Assembly: GCF_008386585.1 (NCBI RefSeq)
Contig: NZ_VUOB01000023.1
Location: 1 to 64,000, forward strand
DNA from: Solihabitans fulvus
GTDB taxonomy: Bacteria; Actinomycetota; Actinomycetes; Mycobacteriales; Pseudonocardiaceae
Direction: 5' to 3'
Length of the DNA: 64,000 nucleotides
A program made the position numbers and the translations under genes. Shown in pieces: positions 8,351 through 19,860 of this stretch; position 1 is the stretch's first letter; each line of letters begins with the position of its first letter. The notes under the pieces are model-generated. The model was not told where the DNA came from, ran no database searches, and saw only the letters and a list, made by a program, of their open reading frames with translations.

Positions 8351-8946
8351 TCTCCTCGGTGCGCGGGCCGGTTCTCGCCGTCGGACTGGACCACGCGGTC
8401 ATCGAGGTCGGCGGGATCGGGTTCGCCGTGCAGGCCACCCCGACGACCCTGGCCACGCTGCGGCGCGGCGAGGAGGTCGCGCTGGCCACCGCGTTGGTGG
8501 TGCGCGAGGACTCGCTGACGCTGTTCGGCTTCGCCGACGCCGACGCCCGCGAGCTGTTCCGCCTGCTCCAGACCGTGTCCGGGATCGGGCCGAGGCTCGC
8601 GCTCGCGACGCTGGCGGTCCTGGAGCCGGACAAGCTGCGCGCCGCGCTCGCCGACGGCAACATCACCGTGCTCACCCAGGTGCCCGGCATCGGCCGCAAG
8701 GGCGCGGAGCGGCTGATCATCGAGCTGCGGGACAAGGTCGGCGCGCTGCCGGCCGCCGAGGGCGGCCCTGTCCCGACCGAGGGGCGCGGGCAGATCCGCA
8801 CGCAGGTCACCGAGGCGCTGCTCGGCCTCGGCTTCCCGGCCAAGCAGGCCGAGGCCGCCGTGGACGGCGTGCTCGCCGAGAACGGCGTCTCCGACACCTC
8901 GGACGCGCTGCGCAGGTCGCTGGCCGTCCTCGGGCGCAAGCGGTAG
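8347..8946 (+). CDS. ruvA: Holliday junction branch migration protein RuvA
   Basis: RuvA is the tetrameric DNA-binding platform of the RuvAB branch-migration motor. The 199-residue protein has the N-terminal OB-fold ([11 protein letters not shown]), two helix-hairpin-helix motifs ([12 protein letters not shown] and [13 protein letters not shown]), an acidic linker, and the C-terminal domain that contacts RuvB ([17 protein letters not shown]). GTG start overlaps ruvC; ruvB follows after 6 nt. The three genes form one operon. Confidence 0.96.
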   Translation: MISSVRGPVLAVGLDHAVIEVGGIGFAVQATPTTLATLRRGEEVALATALVVREDSLTLFGFADADARELFRLLQTVSGIGPRLALATLAVLEPDKLRAALADGNITVLTQVPGIGRKGAERLIIELRDKVGALPAAEGGPVPTEGRGQIRTQVTEALLGLGFPAKQAEAAVDGVLAENGVSDTSDALRRSLAVLGRKR

Positions 8947-8952
8947 GCGCGG

Positions 8953-10017
8953 GTGGACACCGTGGCGGACGAGTCCGGCTGGGACGAGGACATGCTGTCG
9001 GCGCTGGCCGAGCCGACCGAGCGCGACGACGAGTCGACGCTGCGGCCGAAGCGGCTCAGCGAGTTCGTCGGCCAGCCGAGGGTGCGCGAGCAGCTGGAGC
9101 TGGTGCTGGAGGGCGCGCAGCGGCGCGGCCAGCCGCCGGACCACGTGCTGCTGTCCGGCCCGCCCGGCCTCGGCAAGACCAGCCTGTCGATGATCATCGC
9201 CGCCGAGCTTGGCAGCGCCATCCGGATCACCTCGGGGCCCGCGCTGGAACGGGCGGGCGACCTCGCCGCGATGCTGTCCAACCTGGTCGAGGGCGACGTC
9301 CTGTTCATCGACGAGATCCACCGCATCGCCCGGCCCGCCGAGGAGATGCTGTACCTGGCGATGGAGGACTTCCGGGTCGACGTGGTCGTCGGCAAGGGCC
9401 CCGGCGCGACCAGCATCCCGCTGGAGATCGCGCCGTTCACGCTGGTCGGCGCGACCACCAGGTCGGGGCAGCTGACCGGGCCGCTGCGCGACCGGTTCGG
9501 CTTCACCGGCCACATGGAGTTCTACGAGCCGCACGAGCTCGAGCAGGTGCTGCGGCGCTCCGCGACCATCCTTGGCGTCGACCTGCGGCCCGAGGGCGCC
9601 GAGGAGATCGCCGGCCGGTCCAGGGGCACGCCGAGGATCGCCAACCGGCTGCTGCGCCGGGTCAGGGACTTCGCCGAGGTGCGCGCCGACGGCGAGGTCA
9701 CCAGGGAGGTGGCGCGGGCCGCCCTCAAGGTCTACGACGTGGACGACCTCGGCCTCGACCGCCTTGACCGGGCGGTGCTGTCCGCGTTGGTGCGGTCCTT
9801 CGGCGGCGGGCCGGTCGGGGTGTCCACCCTCGCCGTCGCCGTCGGCGAGGAGCCGACCACCGTCGAGGAGGTCTGTGAGCCCTACCTCGTGCGCGCCGGC
9901 ATGCTGGCCCGCACCCCGCGCGGCCGGGTCGCCACGGCGCTCGCCTGGGCCCATCTCGGGCTGACGCCGCCGCCGCAGGCACCCGGCGAGGGGACGCGCT
10001 GGCCGCCGGTGGAGTGA
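8953..10017 (+). CDS. ruvB: Holliday junction branch migration helicase RuvB
   Basis: RuvB is the AAA+ hexameric motor driving branch migration. In 354 residues one sees the Walker [10 protein letters not shown], Walker B LFIDEIHR, the sensor and arginine-finger region [18 protein letters not shown], and the C-terminal winged helix ending in RTPRGRVAT. The short N-terminal segment is acidic. The GTG start is 6 nt after ruvA. Length and motifs are canonical. Confidence 0.97.
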   Translation: MDTVADESGWDEDMLSALAEPTERDDESTLRPKRLSEFVGQPRVREQLELVLEGAQRRGQPPDHVLLSGPPGLGKTSLSMIIAAELGSAIRITSGPALERAGDLAAMLSNLVEGDVLFIDEIHRIARPAEEMLYLAMEDFRVDVVVGKGPGATSIPLEIAPFTLVGATTRSGQLTGPLRDRFGFTGHMEFYEPHELEQVLRRSATILGVDLRPEGAEEIAGRSRGTPRIANRLLRRVRDFAEVRADGEVTREVARAALKVYDVDDLGLDRLDRAVLSALVRSFGGGPVGVSTLAVAVGEEPTTVEEVCEPYLVRAGMLARTPRGRVATALAWAHLGLTPPPQAPGEGTRWPPVE

Positions 10018-10140
10018 GGCGGGGCACACTGGTGAGGTGCGCCGATGCGTGGCCACCTGGGTGGACCTGGCACACTCGATGGCAGGCACGCAGAAATACC
10101 GGACGTTTCAGCACCAAAGCGGCGTCCCGCCGAACGGAGA

Positions 10141-10551
10141 ATGATGAACCTCTCGTCCCTGATGTTCCCCTTGCTGCTCGTGCTGCTCGCGGTGCCGCTG
10201 TTCCTGAGCGCCCGCAAGCAGAAGCGCGCCGTGGCGGAGCAGCAGCAGTTGCAGAACTCGCTGGAGCCCGGCACCCGGGTGATGACCACCTCCGGTCTGC
10301 ACGCGACCGTGGTGAGCACCGAGGACGACGCCACCATCGACCTGGAGATCGCTCCCGGCGTGGTGACCACCTGGGTTCGCGCCGCCGTGCGTGAGCGGAT
10401 CGTCACCGACGTCGAGGAGACCGTCGTCGAGGAGGAGGTCGTCGAGCCGGTCGTCGCCGACGCGGCCCCCGAGCACGTCGCGACCGAGCAGGTGACCGCG
10501 CCCGAGCACGAGGCGGCGGCCGAGCTGGAGCACGACAAGACCAAGAGCTGA
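10141..10551 (+). CDS. yajC: preprotein translocase subunit YajC
   Basis: YajC is the small membrane subunit of the SecDF-YajC accessory complex. The 136-residue protein has one N-terminal helix (SSLMFPLLLVLLAVPLFL), the basic RKQKR stop, and the conserved LEPGTRVMTTSGLHATV beta domain. The C-terminal third is acidic (repeated EE/VV) and of low complexity. Two in-frame ATGs at 10141 and 10144 follow a GGAGA site; the second has slightly better spacing. secD and secF follow in the same direction after a hairpin-bearing gap. Confidence 0.93.
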   Translation: MMNLSSLMFPLLLVLLAVPLFLSARKQKRAVAEQQQLQNSLEPGTRVMTTSGLHATVVSTEDDATIDLEIAPGVVTTWVRAAVRERIVTDVEETVVEEEVVEPVVADAAPEHVATEQVTAPEHEAAAELEHDKTKS

Positions 10552-10632
10552 ACCCACTTCTGCACGGTTGGGTCACGGTTGGGCAAAGCTGACTCCCGTC
10601 AGTGACGCTCGCCTCACACCGTGCGGGGTACA

Positions 10633-10674
10633 GTGCGCCCTCGCCCGCATCGACACTTGTGGGTGAGGGCGCAC
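10633..10674 (+). terminator. hairpin between yajC and secD (terminator or attenuator)
   Basis: A 14-bp stem with one G-U wobble (10633-10646 with 10661-10674) surrounds a 14-nt loop, 81 nt after yajC and 67 nt before secD. It could end the yajC transcript or attenuate secDF expression. No U-tract follows. Confidence 0.55.
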
Positions 10675-10741
10675 GGCCGTGACCAAGACCGGTTTCGGCC
10701 GCGCGTCAACAACAACGGATGCTTGAGGAGACGGACGGACC

Positions 10742-12520
10742 GTGGCACCTCCGGCCGGGCAAATCCGCCCTGCGCGTTATCTCGCGGGCTTTGCCCTTAT
10801 CGTGGTCGCGCTCTACGCATTGGTGTTTCTCACCGGTGACCACCAGTTGAAACCCAAACTGGGCATCGACCTCCAGGGCGGCACGCGGGTCACTTTGACC
10901 GCTCGCACCCCGGACGGTAAAGACCCGTCCAAGGAAGCCCTTGACCAGGCTCGGCAGATCATCGAGCAACGGGTGAACGGTCTCGGTGTCTCTGGCGCGG
11001 AAGTCGTGGTCGACGGCAGCAACGTGGTCATCACGGTGCCCGGCGAGCAGGGCGACCAGGCCAAGAGCGTCGGCCAGACAGCCAAGCTCGGGTTCCGCGC
11101 GGTGCTCGGCCAGCCGGTCCCGGCGCAGGCCCAGCCAACGCCGAACACCCAGTCGAGCACGCCACCGAGCGGCACCCCCTCCTCAGGCAGTCAGCCATCG
11201 GGCTCCTCGACGACGCCCTCCGCGGGCTCGCAGCCGAGTTCCGGCGCGCCGCAGGGCCGTCCCGCCCCGGCGCTGGAGCAGGCCGGCAGCAGCACCCCGC
11301 CCGCGCCGAGCAGCGGGGCGAGCACCCCGCCCACGAGCGGCTCGGTTGCGCCGAGTTCGCCCGCCCCGAGCAGCAACGGCGTCGACCCCAAGGTCGCCGA
11401 GGAGATCGCGCAGGCCAAGGCGCTGCGGCAGAGCACCGACCCGCAGATTCAGCAGCAGGCGCTCGCCCTGTTGAGCTGCCAGGTCGACCCCAAGCACCCG
11501 GACCCGCTCGCCGGCAACGACGACCCGAACCTGCCGCTGGTCACCTGCGACAAGGACGGCCAGTTCAAGTACGTGCTGGACAAGGTCTTCCTCGACGGTG
11601 ACCAGGTCTCCAGCGCCTCGGAGGCGGCCGACCCCAAGGGCGCGGGCTTCGTGGTGAACCTGAACTTCAACGGCAACGGCACCAAGGTCTGGGGCGACTT
11701 CACCTCGGCGAACGTCGGCAAGCAGGTCGCGGTCGTGCTCGACACCAGGGTGATGTCCGCGCCGAGGATCAACGAGGCCATCCTGGGCGGCAACACCCAG
11801 ATCAGCGGCAAGTTCAGCATGAAGGAGGCGCAGGACCTGGCCGGCGTGCTGAACTTCGGCAAGCTGCCGCTGTCCTTCACCTCCTCCGAGGCCGAGACCG
11901 TGTCCGCGTCGCTCGGCGCGGCCTCGCTCAAGGCCGGTCTGATCGCCGGCGGCATCGGCCTCGCGCTGGTGTTCGTCTACTGCCTGATCTACTACCGCGC
12001 GCTCGGCGTGCTCACGATCCTCTCGCTCGGGTTGTCCGGCGTGATCGTGTTCGGCGTGCTGGTGCTGCTCGGTCGGTGGGTCGGGCTCTCGCTGGACCTC
12101 TCCGGCATCGCGGGCTTCATCGTCGCGATCGGTATCACGGCCGACTCCTTCGTCGTGTTCTTCGAACGAATGAAGGACGAGGTGCGCGAGGGACGCACGT
12201 TCCGCTCTGCGGTGCCGCGCGCCTGGGTCAGGGCGCGGCGGACGATCCTGTCCGCCGACGCGGTGAGCTTCCTGGCCGCCGCCGTGCTGTACGTGCTCGC
12301 GGTCGGCCAGGTGCAGGGCTTCGCCTTCACCCTGGGCATGTCCACCGTGCTCGACCTCATCGTGGTCTTCCTGGTGACCCACCCGCTGGTGGCGCTGGCC
12401 TCGAAGTCCAAGTTCTGGTCCAACCCGAAGTTCTCCGGCCTCGGCGCCGTGCAGCGCTCTGGCGCAGCCCAGCGTGCCGCCGCCGCCAGCAGCCGGCCCG
12501 CCGTCGCGAAGGAGGCCTGA
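10742..12520 (+). CDS. secD: protein translocase subunit SecD
   Basis: SecD is an RND-type membrane subunit that uses the proton gradient to complete protein export. The 592-residue protein has an N-terminal helix (residues 13-30), the P1 domain start KLGIDLQGGTRVTL, and five C-terminal helices with the conserved SLGAASLKAGL and FIVAIGITADSFVVFFER segments. Residues about 120-205 of the extracytoplasmic domain are a Pro/Ser/Thr/Gly-rich low-complexity insertion not seen in the E. coli protein. The GTG start has GAGGAG 11 nt upstream. secF follows after 1 nt. Confidence 0.96.
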   Translation: MAPPAGQIRPARYLAGFALIVVALYALVFLTGDHQLKPKLGIDLQGGTRVTLTARTPDGKDPSKEALDQARQIIEQRVNGLGVSGAEVVVDGSNVVITVPGEQGDQAKSVGQTAKLGFRAVLGQPVPAQAQPTPNTQSSTPPSGTPSSGSQPSGSSTTPSAGSQPSSGAPQGRPAPALEQAGSSTPPAPSSGASTPPTSGSVAPSSPAPSSNGVDPKVAEEIAQAKALRQSTDPQIQQQALALLSCQVDPKHPDPLAGNDDPNLPLVTCDKDGQFKYVLDKVFLDGDQVSSASEAADPKGAGFVVNLNFNGNGTKVWGDFTSANVGKQVAVVLDTRVMSAPRINEAILGGNTQISGKFSMKEAQDLAGVLNFGKLPLSFTSSEAETVSASLGAASLKAGLIAGGIGLALVFVYCLIYYRALGVLTILSLGLSGVIVFGVLVLLGRWVGLSLDLSGIAGFIVAIGITADSFVVFFERMKDEVREGRTFRSAVPRAWVRARRTILSADAVSFLAAAVLYVLAVGQVQGFAFTLGMSTVLDLIVVFLVTHPLVALASKSKFWSNPKFSGLGAVQRSGAAQRAAAASSRPAVAKEA

Positions 12521-12521
12521 C

Positions 12522-13787
12522 ATGTCCACCCCAGACAACGGGATCAAGGCCGACTCCGGGACCTCGGCGGACCAGACGCCCGTCCGGAGCGCCGCACCGG
12601 CCGCCAAGGAGAGCTGGTTCCACAAGCTCTATGTCGGCTCCGGCGCGTTCGACATCATCGGCAAGCGCAAGCGCTGGTACACGTTCTTCGCGCTGCTGAT
12701 CCTGGTGTGCATCGGCTCGATCGCGATCAAGCACTTCAACCTCGGCATCGACTTCGAGGGCGGCACCCGGATCCAGCTGCCGGCCGCCAGCGCGTCGGGC
12801 CCGATCACGGTCGACCAGGTCAAGAGCATCTACCAGGACGCCATCGGCAAGCAGGCGGCAGCGGTGCAGAGCGTCGGCTCCGGCTCCTCGGCCAGTATCC
12901 AGATCCGCTCGGACGCGCTGAACACGGTGCAGACCGCGAAGCTCAAGGGTGAGCTGACCGACAAGCTGCACCCCAACGGCAACGTCAGTGACAGCCTGGT
13001 CAGCGCGACCTGGGGCGGTGAGATCTCCAAGCAGGCGCTCATCGCGCTGATCGTGTTCCTGGTCCTGGTGACGATCTTCCTCTCCGTCTACTTCGAACGC
13101 GTGATGGCGATGGCCGCGCTCGCGTCCGTGGTGAGCGTCGTGATCATCACCGCCGGCATCTACTCGCTGGTGGGCTTCGAGCTGACCCCGGCGACGGTGA
13201 TCGGCCTGCTGACCATCCTCGGCTTCTCGCTGTACGACACGGTCGTGGTGTTCGACAAGGTCCGCGAGAACACCAGGGGCCTGCTCGGACTGACCAGGCG
13301 GGACTTCCCCGAGGCGGCCAACCTCGCGGTCAACCAGACGCTGATGCGGTCGATCAACACCTCGCTGATCGCGCTGCTGCCGGTGCTCGGCCTGCTCGTC
13401 GTCGGCGCAGGCGTGCTCGGCGTCGGCACGCTCCAGGACCTGGCGCTGGTGCAGCTCACCGGCATCCTGACCGGCACGGTGTCGTCCATCTGCCTGGCCA
13501 CGCCGCTCGCGGTGGACCTGAAGATGCGCGACCCGAAGTACCAGGCGCAGGCCAAGCGCGTCGCGGCGCGCAAGGCGACCCTGGCCCGCCGGGCCGCCGC
13601 GGGTGCAGCCGGTGACGTGGAGTCCACCGACGACGAGACGCTGGACGCCGAGCTCCGCGAGGAGAAGGCGTTCGCGGCGGCGGCCGGCGTGCCGGCCCGC
13701 ACCCCGAGGGCGTCGGACGCACGACGCGGCGCAGGGCGGCCGACCGGCCGATCCTCGGCGCGCCCGACCGGCAAGAAGCGGCGTTGA
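12522..13787 (+). CDS. secF: protein translocase subunit SecF
   Basis: SecF partners SecD in the export complex. The 421-residue protein has a polar 55-residue N-terminus, the first helix, the P1 motif NLGIDFEGGTRIQL, and a cluster of five helices including the SLYDTVVVFDKVREN segment. A basic and acidic C-terminal extension of about 80 residues follows the last helix. The ATG at 12522 is preceded by GGAGG inside the secD end. Its stop overlaps the apt start (TTGA). Confidence 0.96.
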   Translation: MSTPDNGIKADSGTSADQTPVRSAAPAAKESWFHKLYVGSGAFDIIGKRKRWYTFFALLILVCIGSIAIKHFNLGIDFEGGTRIQLPAASASGPITVDQVKSIYQDAIGKQAAAVQSVGSGSSASIQIRSDALNTVQTAKLKGELTDKLHPNGNVSDSLVSATWGGEISKQALIALIVFLVLVTIFLSVYFERVMAMAALASVVSVVIITAGIYSLVGFELTPATVIGLLTILGFSLYDTVVVFDKVRENTRGLLGLTRRDFPEAANLAVNQTLMRSINTSLIALLPVLGLLVVGAGVLGVGTLQDLALVQLTGILTGTVSSICLATPLAVDLKMRDPKYQAQAKRVAARKATLARRAAAGAAGDVESTDDETLDAELREEKAFAAAAGVPARTPRASDARRGAGRPTGRSSARPTGKKRR

Positions 13788-14317
13788 CGAACGCGGTCAC
13801 GACCCTGGACGGCGCGCTCGGGCTGATCAGGGAGGTCCCCGACTTCCCTCAGCCCGGCGTGCTGTTCCGGGACATCAACCCGGTGCTGGCCGACCCGGCC
13901 GCCCTGCGCGTGCTGGTCGACGCGCTGGCCGCCACCGCCGACCCGGTGCCGGACGTGGTGCTCGCCCTCGAGGCGAGGGGCTTCCTGCTCGGCGCGGCCG
14001 TGGCGTACTCGCTCGGCCTCGGCGTCGTTCCCGTGCGCAAGGCGGGCAAGCTCCCCGAGGTGGCGCACCGGGTCGACTACGCCCTCGAGTACGGCACCGC
14101 CACGTTCGAGCTGCCGGCAGGCGTGCTGCGGCCCGGCCAGCGGGTGCTGGTGGTCGACGACGTGCTGGCCACCGGCGGGACCGTCGAGGCGGCCTGCGAG
14201 CTGGTGGAACGCGCCGGCTGCTCGGTGTCCGGTGTGTCCGTCGTGTTCGAGATCGGTGCCCTCGGCGGTCGCGAGCGACTAGTCGGGCGGAAGGTTTCGG
14301 CGCTACTGGGCGTGTGA
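13784..14317 (+). CDS. apt: adenine phosphoribosyltransferase
   Basis: Apt salvages adenine with PRPP to give AMP. The 177-residue protein shows the N-terminal VPDFPQPGVLFRDI motif, the EARGFLLG loop and the PRPP-binding signature VLVVDDVLATGGT. The TTG start overlaps the secF stop by 4 nt, so translation is coupled. The secDF-apt-rel order is common in actinobacteria and links translocase, nucleotide salvage and stringent response genes. Confidence 0.95.
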   Translation: MTNAVTTLDGALGLIREVPDFPQPGVLFRDINPVLADPAALRVLVDALAATADPVPDVVLALEARGFLLGAAVAYSLGLGVVPVRKAGKLPEVAHRVDYALEYGTATFELPAGVLRPGQRVLVVDDVLATGGTVEAACELVERAGCSVSGVSVVFEIGALGGRERLVGRKVSALLGV

Positions 14318-14455
14318 ACCCGCGCGTTCATCGCCCCGCGGGAAGTTTGACTGCTCCGACAGGGTTATTCTCGGTATCCGGGTCGCAGCCGTGATTCGGA
14401 CATGGTGCGTCGGCCACGCCAGTCCGGCCGACGCCCTAGCAGGCCGGGAGCGTGG

Positions 14456-16756
<2,301 letters not shown>

Positions 16757-16942
16757 TCGGCTCGCCGGATATTCGGGAAATCGTCATTGTAATTGTGGTC
16801 GATGAAATCCCGATGAAACGTTACTCCTTTCGGCTCGCATCACTTCGAGATCTGGTGTCCCGTGGCGAATGCGACTAACGTCCGAAACCGCTCAGCGCGC
16901 CAGGTTTCATATCTGGCCTAGTCACATGAGTGGGGAGTCGGG

Positions 16943-17614
16943 ATGAGAAAGATTGCGGCCTTGCTGGCCGGCCTTCTGGCGTCGACAGGGCTTGCCCTGA
17001 TGGCCGCGCCCGCCGCGCACGCAGCTTCGTGCGACGGCACTTACACGATCGTGGTCGGCGGATACACCGACCGCGATTCGACGATCTTCTACAGTCCATC
17101 CAACAGCATCAGCCAGCGCGTCGGATATTCGGCCGAGCTCAACAGCCAGAGCGCGCGGCAGGGCGTCGACGAGCTGAACCGGCTGATCCGCGACCAGCGC
17201 GCGGCCTGTCCCGGCCAGCACGCCAAGGCTATCGGGTTCTCCGAGGGCGCGGCGGTCGTGCACATCTGGGTCACCGAGAACTGGCAGAGTTTCGACAACG
17301 TCAACGCGGTGCTCATCGCCGATCCCAAGCGCAATCCCAATGGCCTCGGCGGAAACGGGCTCGCTGGTCAGGCGCCTTCTGTCATTTTCGGCCCGATCGT
17401 CGGCTACCCGCTCGTCGGTGTCGACAGTTTCTTCGGCAACGTGCCCACCGTGTCGCTGTGCGCCGACGACATCATCTGCGACGAACTCGCGCCGTCGGGT
17501 TGGATCGGATACGCGCAGCACAAACACACGGAAAACTACAGCTTCAACGTCGACAACTACTCCGATGACGGCGTGGGGCAGTGGTTCGACGGCCAGTACT
17601 ACCCCGATCGGTAG
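16943..17614 (+). CDS. secreted cutinase/PE-PPE-like serine hydrolase
   Basis: This 223-residue protein begins with a clear Sec signal peptide (MRKIAALL, cleavage near AHA-AS). The mature part has an alpha/beta-hydrolase nucleophile elbow GFSEGA and the cutinase-like CADDIICDE segment, where the Asp is a likely triad member, followed by a His in QHKHTENY. These suggest an exported lipid or ester hydrolase related to cutinases and PE-PPE domain proteins. A GGGGAG site is 5 nt before the ATG. It ends at a large bidirectional terminator shared with the convergent SDR gene. Confidence 0.75.
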   Translation: MRKIAALLAGLLASTGLALMAAPAAHAASCDGTYTIVVGGYTDRDSTIFYSPSNSISQRVGYSAELNSQSARQGVDELNRLIRDQRAACPGQHAKAIGFSEGAAVVHIWVTENWQSFDNVNAVLIADPKRNPNGLGGNGLAGQAPSVIFGPIVGYPLVGVDSFFGNVPTVSLCADDIICDELAPSGWIGYAQHKHTENYSFNVDNYSDDGVGQWFDGQYYPDR

Positions 17615-17625
17615 ACAGCGCGTAT

Positions 17626-17668
17626 CGCGGTGCGCGACCCCGGCGAAAGGCCGGGGCCGCGCACCGCG
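17626..17668. terminator. bidirectional terminator between convergent genes
   Basis: An 18-bp stem with a single A/C mismatch (17626-17644 with 17650-17668) and a GAAAG loop sits between the convergent hydrolase and SDR stops. It suits termination in both directions. Confidence 0.8.
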
Positions 17669-17678
17669 GTGATAGTGA

Positions 17679-18413
17679 CTAGAGGATGGCGCCGCCGTCG
17701 ACGTGGATGACGGACCCGCTGACGAAGGTGTTGCCGAGCAGATGCAGCACGGTCGCGGCGATATCGTCGGGCTGGCCGATCCTGCCGACCGGCGTCGCTG
17801 CGGCGACCTGCTCGAACAGCTGCTCCCTCGCCTCGGCGGGGATCCCGTCCCACAGCGGGGTGTCGACCATGCCGGCCACCACGACGTTGACCCGGATCGG
17901 CGCGAGCTCCACCGCCAGGGCACGACCGAGGCCGCCGATGCCGACGTTGGCCGCCCCGGTGATCGACATCCCCGCGTACGCCTTGTAGCCGCTTGCGCCG
18001 GCGAGCAGGGTGATCGAGCCGTTCGGGGCGAGCTTGCGGCCGGCGTGCCGGACGCACAGGAACTGCCCGACGATCTTGGTGTTCAGGCAGGCGAGGATGT
18101 CGGCCATCGGCAGGTCGTAGACCGAGCCGTTGGCCATGTCGCCGGGGCAGACCACCAGGTGGTCGAGGTCCTCGACGGGGGAGAAGAACGCGGCGACGTC
18201 GGCCTCGTCGGTGACGTCGACCGTGCGGGTGCTGACGCCCTCGCCGAGCTCGGCGCGCAGCGCGGCGAGCTTGGCCGCTGACCGCGAGCCGACGGTGACG
18301 GCCGCGCCCGCGGCGACCGCCTGTGCGGCCACCGCGCGGCCGATGCCCGTGCTGCCGCCGATGACGACGACGTGGGATCCGGCCAGGGTCTTGGAAATGG
18401 TGTCGGTGGACAA
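17679..18413 (-). CDS. SDR family protein lacking the catalytic YxxxK
   Basis: This 244-residue protein has the SDR Rossmann start VVVIGGSTGIGRAV, an Asn at 111 (NTK) and the C-terminal VDGG motif. Aligned on the helix ending GLGRALAVELAP, the residues at the catalytic Tyr and Lys positions are T152 and N156, so the classical proton relay is missing. Comparable SDR subgroups without YxxxK (the Lin1944-like group, as I recall) are known. It may bind NAD(P) without classical oxidoreductase activity. It is divergent from an HTH regulator. Confidence 0.8.
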   Translation of the reverse strand: MSTDTISKTLAGSHVVVIGGSTGIGRAVAAQAVAAGAAVTVGSRSAAKLAALRAELGEGVSTRTVDVTDEADVAAFFSPVEDLDHLVVCPGDMANGSVYDLPMADILACLNTKIVGQFLCVRHAGRKLAPNGSITLLAGASGYKAYAGMSITGAANVGIGGLGRALAVELAPIRVNVVVAGMVDTPLWDGIPAEAREQLFEQVAAATPVGRIGQPDDIAATVLHLLGNTFVSGSVIHVDGGAIL

Positions 18414-18474
18414 GACGGCTCCAGAGTTCGTGCTTGGTTGGATGACTCAAGACTCGTCCGGGATGATCGGGTTA

Positions 18475-18496
18475 ACCAGGCGTCGTTGACGCTGGT
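18475..18496. promoter_or_regulatory. inverted repeat in the SDR/HTH divergent promoter
   Basis: ACCAGGCGTC and GACGCTGGT form an imperfect palindrome (one extra G) between the divergent SDR and HTH genes, 31 nt before the HTH start. It is a plausible autoregulatory operator. Confidence 0.4.
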
Positions 18497-18527
18497 AGTG
18501 GCAGTACCACCCAGGCCGAGGAGACCG

Positions 18528-19382
18528 ATGGCGACGACGGAACGACAGCGGCGCGAGCTGGCCGCGTTTCTGCGCAGCCGCCGGGAGCGCCGCGACCCCG
18601 TCGACTTCGGCCTGGTCCCCGGCCGCAGGCGGACGCCGGGGCTGCGCCGCGAGGAGGTCGCGACGCTGGCCAGCGTCAGCATCACCTGGTACTCGTGGCT
18701 GGAGCAGGCCAGGGACATCCGCGTGTCGGCGGACGTGCTCGCCAGCCTGGCCAGGGCGCTGCACCTGGACCCCGCGGAGACCGAGCACCTGTACCAGTTG
18801 GCCGGCCACGTGCCGCCCGGCGCGGTCGCCGAGCCGGTGCCGGAGGTGGCTGCACAGCACCGGCTGCTGCTGGCGAACCTGGAGCCGAGCCCGGCGTTCC
18901 TGTCCAACCGGCGCTTCGACGTGTTGGCCTGGAACCGCGCGCACACCGTGCTGTACGGCGACTTCGCGCGGCTCGCGCCCGCCGACCGGAACATGCTGTG
19001 GCTGCTGTTCACCGATCCGGCCCAGCGGGCGCTCGCCGTCGACTGGCCGGCCGCCGCGGCCTACGGCGTCGGCCTGTTCCGGTCGCAGGCCGGGGAGTTG
19101 TTGTCCAGCCCGGAGTTCGTCGCGCTGGTCGAGCGGCTGCTGGCGGCAAGCCCTGAGTTCCGCGAGCTGTGGGAGCGCCGCGACCTGAGCTCGTTCGTGC
19201 CGGCCAGCCAGGAGTGGAACCACCCGCTGCTCGGCCGGGTCGCGTTCGAGTACGTGAAGATGTACGCCGCCGACGAGGACCGGACCCTGGTGGCCCATCT
19301 CGTCCGACCGGGGTCGGAGCTGGCGACGCGGCTGGCAGAACTCATCGCGGCGGATTCCGCCGTCGAGAAACCGGGATCGTGA
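18528..19382 (+). CDS. XRE-type regulator with MmyB-like ligand domain
   Basis: This 284-residue protein has an N-terminal helix-turn-helix (RTPGLRREEVATLASVSITW) followed by a PAS-like MmyB domain (residues ~100-280, with DVLAWNRA and HPLLGRVAFEYVKM). Proteins of this layout usually repress a divergently transcribed oxidoreductase gene, and the SDR gene starts 114 nt away on the other strand. GAGGAG lies about 5 nt before the ATG. The inducer is unknown. Confidence 0.88.
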   Translation: MATTERQRRELAAFLRSRRERRDPVDFGLVPGRRRTPGLRREEVATLASVSITWYSWLEQARDIRVSADVLASLARALHLDPAETEHLYQLAGHVPPGAVAEPVPEVAAQHRLLLANLEPSPAFLSNRRFDVLAWNRAHTVLYGDFARLAPADRNMLWLLFTDPAQRALAVDWPAAAAYGVGLFRSQAGELLSSPEFVALVERLLAASPEFRELWERRDLSSFVPASQEWNHPLLGRVAFEYVKMYAADEDRTLVAHLVRPGSELATRLAELIAADSAVEKPGS

Positions 19383-19500
19383 TCGCGACCGTTTCCGGTC
19401 GATCATTGTTGGTCGAGTTCGTCGATCGGTGCGAATCGACAAACGGATAGGTCGACGGGAGTCAGTCGGCGTGTTCGGCGATTGTGCGGCAGGCCCGCGC

Positions 19501-19860
19501 TCAGCGCCGCCCGACGAACTCGAGCGTCGTCATCGGCGGGGGTGGCTGGTACCAGCGGAGGGTGGGATTACCGTCCGGCCCCGGACGGAGCGGGCCGTTG
19601 TCCTTGTACCAGTCCGGCCGGTTCGCGGCGAGCCAGCCGTTCATCTCGCGGTAGATGTCCACGTCGTCCACCCAGGCCGCCGTGCGGGTCGCCGGCCGGT
19701 CGACGATGTTCCCGATCTTTCCGATGTCGAGTCGCGTCATCGTGTGCCCCTCGCGCCAGAAACCGCGCGTCACGTACTGGAACCCGTCGCCGCGCGTCCA
19801 GATGAACGACAGGTCGACGCTCCGCACGTACACCATGGATCGCGGTCGGACAGGGGCCAC
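19501..19860 (-). CDS. hypothetical protein coupled to a small zinc-ribbon peptide
   Basis: This 119-residue protein has no recognised domain. It is rich in Trp, Arg and Tyr, has no signal peptide, and ends with a proline run (WYQPPPP) and TTLEFVGRR. The GTG at 19860 shares one base with the stop of the small upstream gene (TAGTG) and sits about 5 nt after GGAAGGGG, so it is favoured over the ATG at 19836. The tight coupling suggests the two products act together. Confidence 0.6.
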   Translation of the reverse strand: MAPVRPRSMVYVRSVDLSFIWTRGDGFQYVTRGFWREGHTMTRLDIGKIGNIVDRPATRTAAWVDDVDIYREMNGWLAANRPDWYKDNGPLRPGPDGNPTLRWYQPPPPMTTLEFVGRR

